DNA from: Nitrospirae bacterium RBG_19FT_COMBO_42_15
Lineage (GTDB): Bacteria; Nitrospirota; CAKKRA01; 9FT-COMBO-42-15
Assembly (NCBI GenBank): GCA_001803815.1
Contig: MHEL01000105.1
Span: forward strand, 1-13,789
DNA length: 13,789 nucleotides
Direction of reading: 5' to 3'
Shown: piece by piece, positions 1 through 7,463 of the stretch
How positions within the stretch are numbered: position 1 is the first letter of the stretch
Layout of the letters: each line of letters starts with the position of its first letter
Notes under the pieces: generated by a model
Told to the model about the DNA's origin: nothing
Databases searched by the model: none
What the model saw: only the letters and a program-made list of their open reading frames with translations
Made by a program: the position numbers and the translations under genes

Positions 1-237
1 CCATGCAAAGAATGAGAGAGACTCAAAGAGCCCGACAAACGGCGCATGGCCTGAGACAGACCATCTGTAGGCAAGAAAGGCTGTGTGAAACAAAAGGCCT
101 GCGGAAATTGATGAGAAGCCGATTATGTAAGAGACCCTTCTTTTAGATAAGAGCTGGTCAATATAAGAAACTGTCCCGATGAAATAAAAGCCAAGCGCAA
201 TATAATATATGCTTAAAGATTGTTCAACATTTAGCAA
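1..237 (-). CDS. CcsA/ResC/HemX-like cytochrome c assembly membrane protein, N-terminal part (cut by window edge)
   Basis: An open frame of 79 codons runs from a TTG at 237 to the window edge without a stop. It reads as two hydrophobic helices (about residues 8-26 and 35-57) followed by GHAPFVGLFESLSFFAW, which matches the conserved early segment of CcsA/CcsB/ResC proteins (usually G-x-x-P-F-x-x-x-Y/F-E-S-L-x-F-F-A-W). This family exports or presents heme for c-type cytochrome assembly; the related HemX proteins precede hemA in some genomes. The start overlaps the hydrolase 3' end by 14 bp, and AGGAGG at 255-250 lies 12 nt upstream inside the hydrolase gene, so translational coupling is likely. 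I cannot separate CcsB from HemX because the WGxxWxWD heme motif would lie beyond the edge. The TTG start is inferred from the Shine-Dalgarno position. Confidence 0.82.
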   Translation of the reverse strand, partial: MLNVEQSLSIYYIALGFYFIGTVSYIDQLLSKRRVSYIIGFSSISAGLLFHTAFLAYRWSVSGHAPFVGLFESLSFFAW

Positions 238-1114
238 CGAATTTATACACCTCCTCATTTACCCTGTCTCTATCGTAGTCCAGTGTTATTATATGGCCTG
301 AACGTTCAAGCCAGACAACCTTTTTATCTGTTGAAGCAGCATTCTTATAAATATATTCCGGACCCTTTTCAGAAAGGTCTATATCGCCTTTTGATTGTAT
401 AATCAGGATTGGGCATGTAATTTTTGGTAATAATTCCCTCCCTTCTTTCATGGTATCAATAAGATGTTTAAGGGTATTTACTGGATAAAATTCATAAAAT
501 GGGTTGTTCTCATCTACAGACGGATCTTTTATATCAGGCGGATGCTGTTTTTTTATATAAGAATAAAAGAGAAAGGCATTCAGAAATTTTATCTGGCTTT
601 CAACTGAAAGCATGTTCATTCCCTTATTTTTAAGATACACAGCAGGGCTTAGAAGGGCTATACCATCAACCTGATGATTGGCAGCAAGCCTTATTGCAAT
701 GGCGCTTCCAATGGAAAATCCTGCTATATAGACAGTTCTATATTCCTTTTTCATCCTTCTCAGCGCATCCTCTGCTGCCTTGTACCACTCCTCTTTTGTC
801 GTCTTTTTCAGCTCCCTCGGCGTGCTGCCGTGGCCAGGCAGTAGAATGCCGTAAGAGCTGATATTGCGTTCTGATAGATATCTTCCCAGCGGAAGCATCT
901 CCTTTGATGTGCCTGTGTATCCGTGAATCAGGAGCACAGCGGTATTCCCCTTTTTAAATTCAAATGGGCCTATGCCTTTTATCAGACCTGTGGCGCTATC
1001 AATATTTAATTTTTTAATGCTCTTTGATAATGCATAATTTATATACAGCAAATAGCCGCCGTAGGAACCAAAAAATAAAAGAAATAATAATAGAAGATAT
1101 AGTTTAATATTCAT
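224..1114 (-). CDS. Membrane-anchored alpha/beta hydrolase (serine esterase/lipase type)
   Basis: 296 aa. Residues 4-27 form one hydrophobic helix, so the enzyme is probably tethered to the inner membrane; which side it faces is not clear. The hydrolase fold shows the oxyanion-hole segment LLIHGYTG (61-68), the nucleophile elbow GFSIG with Ser-134, a likely acid in SKGDIDLS (Asp-244), and the catalytic His-274 in RSGHIITLDYDRD. That last block is typical of Est30/monoacylglycerol-lipase-like carboxylesterases and supports hydrolysis of a carboxylic ester or lipid, but the substrate is unknown. The gene follows the response regulator after a 154-bp gap filled by a palindromic element and overlaps the CcsA-like gene downstream. 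It may therefore share a transcript with cytochrome assembly; a functional link is only inferred. Confidence 0.88.
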   Translation of the reverse strand: MNIKLYLLLLFLLFFGSYGGYLLYINYALSKSIKKLNIDSATGLIKGIGPFEFKKGNTAVLLIHGYTGTSKEMLPLGRYLSERNISSYGILLPGHGSTPRELKKTTKEEWYKAAEDALRRMKKEYRTVYIAGFSIGSAIAIRLAANHQVDGIALLSPAVYLKNKGMNMLSVESQIKFLNAFLFYSYIKKQHPPDIKDPSVDENNPFYEFYPVNTLKHLIDTMKEGRELLPKITCPILIIQSKGDIDLSEKGPEYIYKNAASTDKKVVWLERSGHIITLDYDRDRVNEEVYKFVAKC

Positions 1115-1141
1115 GCTAAAACCTATTTAACACATATATCA

Positions 1142-1267
1142 TCAGATTTAGCCAGAGGGGTCAGATGCAAGGCGGAGCGAGGACTCGCACCGCAGCATAC
1201 TAACTCGTATGTGAGGATGCGAGGCCGAAGCGACAACGCAGCAGATGACCCCTATCGCTAAATCTGA
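1142..1267. repeat. Long palindromic intergenic element (REP/MITE-like), 126 bp
   Basis: The outer arms TCAGATTTAGC (1142-1152) and GCTAAATCTGA (1257-1267) are perfect complements. Inside lie AGGGGTCA (1156-1163) paired with TGACCCCT (1246-1253), then CTCGCA (1184-1189) with TGCGAG (1218-1223), and an apical CATAC...GTATG hairpin. The whole unit can fold into one long interrupted cruciform or RNA stem. It begins 2 bp after the response-regulator stop codon. No U-tract follows on the minus strand, so it is not a canonical terminator, although it could protect or attenuate the transcript. I recall similar palindromes between genes in several Gram-negative genomes, but no search was possible. 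Confidence 0.75.
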
Positions 1268-1268
1268 A

Positions 1269-2630
1269 TTAGTTGCTGCTGATTTTGTAATACTTCAGCT
1301 TCTCCCAGAGCGATTTCCTGCTAATCCCAAGTATCCTCGCTGCCTCAACCTTGTTCCAGTTTGTCCTCTCCAGCACCCGCAGGAGATGATTTGACTCTGT
1401 CTTTGAAAGCACCTCTTTTAATGATGGAATCTCTCCTCCCTTTTCAGCAATGGGCGCCCCCTCTCCAACCGCGGTAATAAGGTCTATTGATTTTATTACA
1501 TCCCCTGTTGCAAGGGCAACCGCCCTTTCAATGATATTCTCCAATTCCCTTATATTTCCCGGAAAGTCGTAGTCCATTAATGTCTTTATCGCTTCTGATG
1601 AGAGCATAGCAACTCTTCCAAGCCTCTCATTGAATTTCTTTAAGAAGTGTTCAACAAGAAGAGGTATGTCCTCTTTTCTATCTCTAAGCGGAGGCAGAAA
1701 AATCGGGATTACCTTTAATCTGTAAAAAAGGTCTTCCCTGAATTTTCCCTCTCCAACTAATTTTTCAAGGTCCATCTTTGTTGCAGAGATAAGGCGGACA
1801 TCTGTCTTTATTGTCTCCTCGCCGCCGACCCTTTCAAATTCATGCTCCTGCAAAACCCTGAGGAGCTTTACCTGGATAGACGGAGGGATATCGCCAAGCT
1901 CATCTAAAAAAATTGTGCCGCCGCTTGCAATCTCAAATCTTCCGAACCTCTTTCTGATAGCGCCTGTAAATGCGCCCTTTTCATGGCCAAAGAGCTCGCT
2001 CTCTAAGAGGGCCTCTGTAAGCGCAGCGCAGTTCACCTTAACAAAGGGTTTTGCCTTTCTTGCGCTATTCTGATGGATAACGCTTGCGACAAGGCCCTTG
2101 CCTGTCCCGCTCTCGCCCATTATAATGACATTTGAGTCTATCTTGCTCACCCGCTCAATAATATCAAAGAGCGACTGCATCTTCTTGCTTCTGCCAATGA
2201 TATTGAAAAGGGAGTATCTCTCCTCTGCATGGCTCTTTAATAACTGATACTCCCTCTTTAATGTCTGGTGCCCGACTATCTTCTCTATGCGCATTATCAG
2301 GTCTTCTATTGAGAAGGGCTTTGTAATATAATCATAAGCGCCAAGTCTCATTGCGTTTACAGCGTCCTCTACCTTTCCATAGCCTGTCATCATTATTACC
2401 TCTGTTTCAGGATAGAGCCTTTTAACTTCCTTCAGTATCTCAATGCCGTTTTTCCTCGGAAGCCTGATATCGCATAGAACAATATCGTGCTCCTTTTTAT
2501 TTATGAGGCTGCCTGCCTCAAGACCGTCATCTACAACAGTCACTGTCCAGCCCCTCTTTGCTAATGCGTCAGAGATTGTAATCCTGAGGATTTCATCATC
2601 TTCAACCAATAATATTGAAGGCTTAATCAT
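1269..2630 (-). CDS. Sigma54-dependent NtrC-family response regulator
   Basis: 453 aa with the standard three domains. The receiver (about 1-120) has the acidic pocket EDDE (10-13), phospho-acceptor Asp-54 in LCDIRLP, Thr-82 and Lys-104, so it looks phosphorylatable. The AAA+ domain (about 143-375) has Walker A GESGTGKG (172-179), the sigma54-contacting GAFTGA loop (219-224) and Walker B FLDELGDI with Asp-243 and Glu-244. A Fis-type helix-turn-helix closes the protein (about 424-450). It should activate RNA polymerase-sigma54 promoters from upstream sites after phosphorylation. The ATG lies 3 bp after the preceding kinase stop, with AAAGGA about 10 nt upstream, which implies co-expression. 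Given the neighbours, the first kinase (with an intact His) is the most likely phosphodonor. No sigma54 -24/-12 promoter was found in the window, so its targets are unknown. Confidence 0.96.
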   Translation of the reverse strand: MIKPSILLVEDDEILRITISDALAKRGWTVTVVDDGLEAGSLINKKEHDIVLCDIRLPRKNGIEILKEVKRLYPETEVIMMTGYGKVEDAVNAMRLGAYDYITKPFSIEDLIMRIEKIVGHQTLKREYQLLKSHAEERYSLFNIIGRSKKMQSLFDIIERVSKIDSNVIIMGESGTGKGLVASVIHQNSARKAKPFVKVNCAALTEALLESELFGHEKGAFTGAIRKRFGRFEIASGGTIFLDELGDIPPSIQVKLLRVLQEHEFERVGGEETIKTDVRLISATKMDLEKLVGEGKFREDLFYRLKVIPIFLPPLRDRKEDIPLLVEHFLKKFNERLGRVAMLSSEAIKTLMDYDFPGNIRELENIIERAVALATGDVIKSIDLITAVGEGAPIAEKGGEIPSLKEVLSKTESNHLLRVLERTNWNKVEAARILGISRKSLWEKLKYYKISSN

Positions 2631-2633
2631 AAA

Positions 2634-4511
2634 CTATTTGTCCTTTACCGGAAGTTCAATAATAAAGCTTGTGCCGTCGCTGCTGCTTTCAACTATTATC
2701 ATGCCGTTATGCTCCTTTATTATGCTCTGGGCAATGGTGAGCCCAAGCCCGAGGCCTGTGCCTTCTTCACTGTTTTTTGTTGTAAAAAAAGGCTCAAATA
2801 TCCGTTCAATGTCTTCCTCTGGTATGCCTATCCCTATGTCACATATAGTTATCCGCACAATCCTGTTGTCAGCCTCTCCTTTGATAATCAATACCCCTTC
2901 TTCGCCCATTGCCTCAACTGCATTGAGCATTATATTTATCATTGCCTGGACAAGCTGCAAAGGATTTGCCTCAATCATTGGAAAAGATGGGGGCAGCTCC
3001 TTTGATATTTTTATCTTTGCAATGCTCATCCTGTAACTAATAAAACCCACGGCCTCCTCTATAACCTCTTTAATATCTACAGGGATAAAGATTGTTTTTT
3101 CGTACCTTGAAAAGCGCAGGAGGTTCTCTGCCATAATCTTGCAGGTAAGAGATGATGCCTCTATTGCCTTGATATAGTCCTGGCAATTTTCAAGCCCTGC
3201 AGGAAGCAGTTTAGAGATCTTATTCATCTGTTTGATTGTCAGTTGTGTATTATAAAGGATGTTCAGGATTGGCTTGTTCAAATCTTCTGCAATCTTTGAG
3301 CTCAGCTCGCCGATTGCTGCAAGCCTTCCGGAGCGAAGCAATTGGGCATGTGTCTTTCGCAGCTCTATATTTGCCATCTCAAGTTTCTCATTCAGTTTTG
3401 TCAGTTCCCTCGCCTTTGTCTGCACCTCCGCATCCCTGTATCTGACCGCCTTTATCATCTGGTTTATAGCGCCCGCCAGCATCTTTATCTCTCCTTTAGC
3501 TGACACATCCGCCTCTTTTGAAAAATCACCAACTGCAACGGCTTCTACAACATCTACAATCTTCTCTATTGGGTTGGTAATGCCTCCTGCAATAAAGTAG
3601 CTTCCAAAACCTATGCCGGCAATGCCAATAAGAATAACAGCAACAGCTATATAGGCAACCCTTCTTGAAGAAGCATGGGTTTCGTTTGTGCTTTGTGTTG
3701 CAAGAATATACCATTCAAAACCCGGCATTGCAAGAAGCCCTTTCAGCGGAGCGTAGCTAATAAATGAATCTATCCCATTATGGTCTATTTCCCGGATTAT
3801 GCCCCTTTCCCCCTTTTTCGCCTTCTGAAAGGCATTTAGATTGCCGACATTTGTAAGAAAGCTGGCAGCAGACCCTTTTTCATCGGCAATCACAACACCA
3901 TCTCCCCTTGCCAGCAGGACAGAACCACTCTTGCCTATTCCCATATTTTTCATATCCTCAACCAGGACATCCATTTTTACCTCAGCATGAAGCATACCCC
4001 TGAATCTTTTAGCGCTGTTGAATACAGGCGCTGAAAAGCTTACTACCGAAACCCCGTCTGAAAATTCTGAGATGCGCGGCTCTTCTACATACGCAGGGCT
4101 TGCCAGCGCTCTCTTTTTAAACCAGTCGCTGTTTGCCGCATCAATCCCGATGCTCTCATCATTTGATGAGGCAATCACGACTCCGTTTTCATCTGTAAGT
4201 CCGAGCCATGAGAATGTATAGTATTGTTTTATCACCTCTTTCAAAAGTGCGTTTCTTTTTTTATTGTCAGCGCTGTCCTTAATCAGAGGAAGCTTTGAAT
4301 ACAGGATAGCATTGTTCCATTTAAAATAAATTAAAGTTTCAAGCCTTCGGGACAGCTTATTTTCAACCTCCAATAACTCCTCTTTTGCATGTTCTGCAAG
4401 CTCGTAGCTGATAGTTTTATAAATAACAACACTCGCCGTTATCAGCGGGCTTATCCCGAATAGACATAAAAACAATATTACACGGCCCCTGAGTTTATTA
4501 AATGACTTCAA
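2634..4511 (-). CDS. dCache-HAMP histidine kinase homologue lacking the phospho-acceptor histidine
   Basis: 625 aa. A first membrane helix (about 10-31) and a second (about 285-309) bracket a periplasmic region of roughly 250 residues that reads like a double-Cache ligand sensor. HAMP (about 310-360) and a coiled coil (to about 394) follow. The dimerisation helix reads GRLAAIGELSSKIAEDLNKP, where the family norm is IAHExNNP. Glu-409 (codon GAA at 3287-3285) replaces the phosphorylated His, while the following acidic residue, Asn and Pro remain. The ATPase domain looks intact: N-box Asn-530, DIGIGI with Asp-558, FEPFF, and the GTGLGLGL lid. It may therefore bind ATP without autophosphorylating on the usual residue. 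The start is TTG with AAGGAG 12 nt upstream, 3 bp after the first kinase. Confidence 0.92.
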   Translation of the reverse strand: MKSFNKLRGRVILFLCLFGISPLITASVVIYKTISYELAEHAKEELLEVENKLSRRLETLIYFKWNNAILYSKLPLIKDSADNKKRNALLKEVIKQYYTFSWLGLTDENGVVIASSNDESIGIDAANSDWFKKRALASPAYVEEPRISEFSDGVSVVSFSAPVFNSAKRFRGMLHAEVKMDVLVEDMKNMGIGKSGSVLLARGDGVVIADEKGSAASFLTNVGNLNAFQKAKKGERGIIREIDHNGIDSFISYAPLKGLLAMPGFEWYILATQSTNETHASSRRVAYIAVAVILIGIAGIGFGSYFIAGGITNPIEKIVDVVEAVAVGDFSKEADVSAKGEIKMLAGAINQMIKAVRYRDAEVQTKARELTKLNEKLEMANIELRKTHAQLLRSGRLAAIGELSSKIAEDLNKPILNILYNTQLTIKQMNKISKLLPAGLENCQDYIKAIEASSLTCKIMAENLLRFSRYEKTIFIPVDIKEVIEEAVGFISYRMSIAKIKISKELPPSFPMIEANPLQLVQAMINIMLNAVEAMGEEGVLIIKGEADNRIVRITICDIGIGIPEEDIERIFEPFFTTKNSEEGTGLGLGLTIAQSIIKEHNGMIIVESSSDGTSFIIELPVKDK

Positions 4512-4514
4512 GAT

Positions 4515-6080
4515 TTAAATTGACTCCTTTATCTGCATATCTGTTTCTACTTCCCTTTTCGGAATTGTTATCTTAAAGGTTGTGCCCTTATTGACCTCGC
4601 TTAACACATCAATCTTGCCGTCCAATTTTTCTATAATCCCGTAGCTGACAGAAAGTCCAAGCCCTGAGCCGACGCCGACGTCCTTTGTTGTAAAAAAGGG
4701 GTCAAATATCTTTGAGAGATTCTCCTTTGTTATGCCTATGCCGGTATCGGATATGCTAAGCATAATATGTTTTTCTAAATCAACGCTTCTTATAGAAAGG
4801 ATGCCGCCGTCAGGCATTGCCTGAATGGCATTGATTACAATGTTCAATATCACCTGCTGCATATGGTGGTAGTCAATCAGATATTCATGGGTGTTGCAGT
4901 TTAGATCAAGCCTGAGATACACATTCTCCTTTTTCATTTTATACTCAACAAGCCTTATGGTATCAAGGATAATATCATCCATCATATTTGGTGAAAATTC
5001 CAATTTATGCTCCTTTGCAAAACCAAGGAGCTGCTTTACAATAATCTCTACCCTCTTTAATCCCTTGTCTATCAGGCCGAGATACTTCTCCCTTAATCCT
5101 TTATCATCCCCGTCTGAATGCATCGCCTTCACGCAGTTGAACATGCCTGCTAAGGGATTGTTTATCTCATGGGCAATGCCGGATGCGAGCTGGCCTAAGG
5201 ACGCCATCTTTTCCGTTCTTTCCATTAAAAGATGGTGCTGGGCCGCTAATTTTTTATTTGCCGCCTCCAATTTCATGATCATTGAATTAAAGCTTCTTCC
5301 CATCTTGCCGAGTTCGTCATCAACATTAACATCAACCCTTGCTGTGAGGTCGCCGTTCTCAACCTTTGCCATTGTCTCTACAAGCCCGTCCACAGGCCTT
5401 AAAATAACCCTTCTTATGAGGAACTCAAGGACAAGCCCCACTAATATAATGGTGATAAGCGAGATAATTATGACCCTGTTGCGGTTGCTCCTGATGGCCT
5501 CATTTACACCCTTCATTGATGTGGATATCCGCAGTATCCCTCTGATGTTATGGTCAGACCCGTGGCACCTCTGGCATTCCCTCTGATTTATTAAAGGCTG
5601 TAAAAGCGTGAGGAGATCCCTGTCTTCGTCCTTCTCATAATAGGATATATTCTTCCCTGTTTCAAAAATCCCCTTAAAGTAATATGAAAGAAAAGGGTCA
5701 TTGCCGTCAAGAAAATTGGCCGGCCTTTCCCTCTCCTTAACAAATTTAAACTCCTCGCTCTTTTTCAGCACCGTTTCAATTGTATTAAAATCTGTAAAAG
5801 CCAGCATACCATCCCTTTTTATAATCTCAAGCCGCTCAACCTCTTTGCTGTTTCTGATATCTGCAAGGAGCCGCCTTATCAGGTCTACCCTTCCCTCTAT
5901 CATGTAGTTCTGGATGCTCTTTTCAATAGATGTTGCAAGGAGCTTTACCTTAATCTGGTTTTGCTCAAGCATGTCCTTTGATTCTTTATCTATCTGGATT
6001 ATGGTGATAGTGCCGAATCCAATAAAGAGGGCAACCATAACAACACTTAAGATTTTGACATCAAGGTTGTTTCTGAACAT
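4515..6080 (-). CDS. Sensor histidine kinase with periplasmic CxxCH (c-type heme) motif
   Basis: 521 aa from the ATG at 6080; a TTG at 6086 would add two residues. In TTG-based numbering, membrane helices lie at about 10-30 and 204-224, with a periplasmic sensor between them. Near its end is RECQRCHGSD, with Cys-171, Cys-174 and His-175, a canonical covalent heme c attachment motif. HAMP (about 225-280) leads to an intact H-box, GIAHEINNPL (His-306), then N-box Asn-419, DTGIGI (Asp-447), FDPFF and GSGLGLS. The protein should therefore autophosphorylate and pass phosphate to the NtrC-type regulator two genes downstream. Heme kinases of this layout respond to redox state or small gaseous ligands; the actual signal is inferred. 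There is no Shine-Dalgarno, and a TATAAT box ends 7 nt before the ATG. Confidence 0.94.
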   Translation of the reverse strand: MFRNNLDVKILSVVMVALFIGFGTITIIQIDKESKDMLEQNQIKVKLLATSIEKSIQNYMIEGRVDLIRRLLADIRNSKEVERLEIIKRDGMLAFTDFNTIETVLKKSEEFKFVKERERPANFLDGNDPFLSYYFKGIFETGKNISYYEKDEDRDLLTLLQPLINQRECQRCHGSDHNIRGILRISTSMKGVNEAIRSNRNRVIIISLITIILVGLVLEFLIRRVILRPVDGLVETMAKVENGDLTARVDVNVDDELGKMGRSFNSMIMKLEAANKKLAAQHHLLMERTEKMASLGQLASGIAHEINNPLAGMFNCVKAMHSDGDDKGLREKYLGLIDKGLKRVEIIVKQLLGFAKEHKLEFSPNMMDDIILDTIRLVEYKMKKENVYLRLDLNCNTHEYLIDYHHMQQVILNIVINAIQAMPDGGILSIRSVDLEKHIMLSISDTGIGITKENLSKIFDPFFTTKDVGVGSGLGLSVSYGIIEKLDGKIDVLSEVNKGTTFKITIPKREVETDMQIKESI

Positions 6081-6087
6081 AATCAAA

Positions 6088-6117
6088 ATTATAGCACAGA
6101 TAGCCTGTTCGGCACAA
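6088..6117 (-). promoter_or_regulatory. Candidate sigma70-type promoter, possibly giving a leaderless kinase mRNA
   Basis: On the minus strand a perfect TATAAT (6093-6088) is preceded, after 18 bp, by a weak -35 TTGTGC (6117-6112). Transcription would start about at the kinase ATG (6080) or 3-4 nt upstream, leaving no room for a ribosome binding site, and none is visible. The kinase gene could instead be read from the crp transcript, since the gap to crp is about 57 bp. Confidence 0.5.
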
Positions 6118-6137
6118 TGAGGCAGGTTTTAAATAAA

Positions 6138-6824
6138 TCAACGGCCTGATATTTCTAAAAGCCTTTTAGGATTTAATATAACAATCTTTCCTTCAACAGA
6201 TTTTAAAACCCCCTCTTTCTTGAGTCTGCTCATAACCCTGATTGTGGTCTCAACAGTGGTGCCGGCCATCTCAGCAATATCCTGCCTTGTCAAATGCATG
6301 GTCAGCGTTATGCCTTTCTCATCCTTTTCGCCGCCCTTTTCAGCAAGCTTTAGAAGTATGGAGGCTATCCGCCTTTCCACCTTTTCCACTGCAAGATTTT
6401 TCATCATGGTATGGGCATCCCTTAACTTGCTGCCAAGGTATATTACCGCCTCGGATGCCATAGCCGGGTATTTGTCAATAAGATCAAAAAGACATTTGTG
6501 GGGAAGCTTTAGGACTGCGGTCTGCGGTTCCATTGCCTGCGCAGAGGCAGGGTAAGGTTTTTTGTCAAACACAGCAACGCCGCCGAATATCTCGCCCGGC
6601 GAAGATAGGTCAAGGATAATATCCTTGCCTGATGCAGAGTGCTTCATAATGCGGACCTCCCCGCTCTTTACAATGCAAAGCCACTCAGCAGTGTCGCCTT
6701 CCATAAAAATATATTCGCCCTTGTCAAAGACCTCTTCTTTCAGACATTCAGCGGTCTTGTCTATATCATCATCTGTAAGGGATGAAAAAAGCGGTATCTT
6801 TTTTATGAGATCCTTCTTTTCCAT
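6138..6824 (-). CDS. Crp/Fnr-family transcriptional regulator
   Basis: 228 aa from the ATG at 6824. An in-frame ATG at 6839 would add five residues, but it lacks a Shine-Dalgarno, whereas AAAGGA precedes the second ATG by 6 nt. Residues about 10-125 form the cyclic-nucleotide-binding beta-roll (GEYIFMEGDTAEWLCIVKSG, then PGEIFGGVAVF), followed by a long dimer helix and a winged HTH with TRQDIAEMAGTTVETTIRVM. The recognition helix keeps Glu and Arg at the base-contacting positions known in CRP and FNR. There is no N-terminal cysteine cluster, so it is not an iron-sulfur FNR; the ligand could be a nucleotide, heme or nothing. It sits directly upstream of the heme kinase and downstream of the cytochrome c gene, so control of cytochrome genes is plausible. 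A TATAAC box near 6871-6866 may be its promoter. Confidence 0.93.
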   Translation of the reverse strand: MEKKDLIKKIPLFSSLTDDDIDKTAECLKEEVFDKGEYIFMEGDTAEWLCIVKSGEVRIMKHSASGKDIILDLSSPGEIFGGVAVFDKKPYPASAQAMEPQTAVLKLPHKCLFDLIDKYPAMASEAVIYLGSKLRDAHTMMKNLAVEKVERRIASILLKLAEKGGEKDEKGITLTMHLTRQDIAEMAGTTVETTIRVMSRLKKEGVLKSVEGKIVILNPKRLLEISGR

Positions 6825-6892
6825 ACACCGTCCTTTCATTCTACAATAAGAAGTTGAAACCCCTTGTTATAGATATGCTTTCCCTCAAACAT

Positions 6893-6962
6893 AAAAGCCC
6901 CGCCTCTCACCATACCTCTCCCCTCTTAGAGGAGAGGATAAAGATGAGGGGGCGGGGCTTTT
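6893..6962. terminator. Repeat-derived bidirectional terminator after the cytochrome c gene
   Basis: GCCCCGCC (6897-6904) pairs with GGCGGGGC (6951-6958). AAAA and TTTT extensions outside the stem give a U-tract on either strand. Between the arms lies a second hairpin, CCTCTCC (6915-6921) with GGAGAGG (6931-6937). The inner sequence resembles the CCCTCACC/CCTCTCCCC palindrome also seen at 12380-12424, so a repeat unit appears to have been recruited as a terminator. It insulates the crp gene from cytochrome c transcription. Confidence 0.8.
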
Positions 6963-6985
6963 TATAGCCTTTTGTCTTTTTTTAT

Positions 6986-7333
6986 TTATTTTGCAAGGCT
7001 TCTGATAAATGCAATTGCATTCCAGCGGTCATCCTCGCTTAACATTTTCTCATAAGGCGCCATGCCTGTGTTTGGGCTTCCCTTTGTTACAACCTTGAAC
7101 AAGTCATCATCTGTCTTCTTTGACATCAATGCCTTGTCTGCGAAGTTCCTTGGCTTTGGTGTTAATGCTGCGCCTGCTGCGCCGTCGCCCTTGCCTGCAT
7201 CACCATGGCACATTGCACAGTTTGCTGCAAAAACTGTTTTTCCCTTTGCTGCGTCACCCTTTGCAAATGCAACAACTGCAAATGCTACTGTCATTGCTAC
7301 TACTAATAAAACAACTAAAGCTTTCTTAAACAT
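6986..7333 (-). CDS. Periplasmic monoheme class I cytochrome c
   Basis: 115 aa. A Sec signal peptide (KK then a hydrophobic core at 5-22, likely cleavage near AFA-KG at residues 24-25) precedes a small cytochrome domain of about 90 residues. The heme site is CAMCHG (Cys-39, Cys-42, His-43). Met-91 in NTGMAPY is the expected sixth ligand, and the C-terminal WNAIAFIRSL helix is typical of the c5/c6/c553 class. It should be a soluble electron carrier between membrane complexes and reductases or oxidases. The start has a strong AGGAGG 8 nt upstream. The gene stands alone, with its own promoter about 130 bp upstream and a terminator just after the stop. It is a plausible target of the adjacent Crp-type regulator, but no clear binding site was recognised. 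Confidence 0.95.
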   Translation of the reverse strand: MFKKALVVLLVVAMTVAFAVVAFAKGDAAKGKTVFAANCAMCHGDAGKGDGAAGAALTPKPRNFADKALMSKKTDDDLFKVVTKGSPNTGMAPYEKMLSEDDRWNAIAFIRSLAK

Positions 7334-7463
7334 CTTAATTTCCTCCTTTTAATTTTTATAAGATTAAATTTGAATTGATTTTTTTGTCAACTCTTTATTA
7401 ACTAAGGAAATCCCTCTACCTTCACCCCCTTTCGCATTGCTAATACGAATCTAACAATTGAAA

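Noticed and set aside
1142..1267. Rho-independent terminator after the response regulator.
   Set aside because: The long palindrome lacks a T-run after its stem on the minus strand, so termination is not supported by the sequence.
2443..3036. 197-codon plus-strand open frame opposite the regulator and kinase.
   Set aside because: It spans the junction of two conserved minus-strand genes and its Ser/Ile-rich translation is typical of an antisense shadow.
7375..7390. FNR-type box TTGA...TCAA upstream of the cytochrome c gene.
   Set aside because: The half-sites are 8 bp apart instead of the 6 bp between TTGA and TCAA in the standard box, and the site lies downstream of the main predicted promoter.
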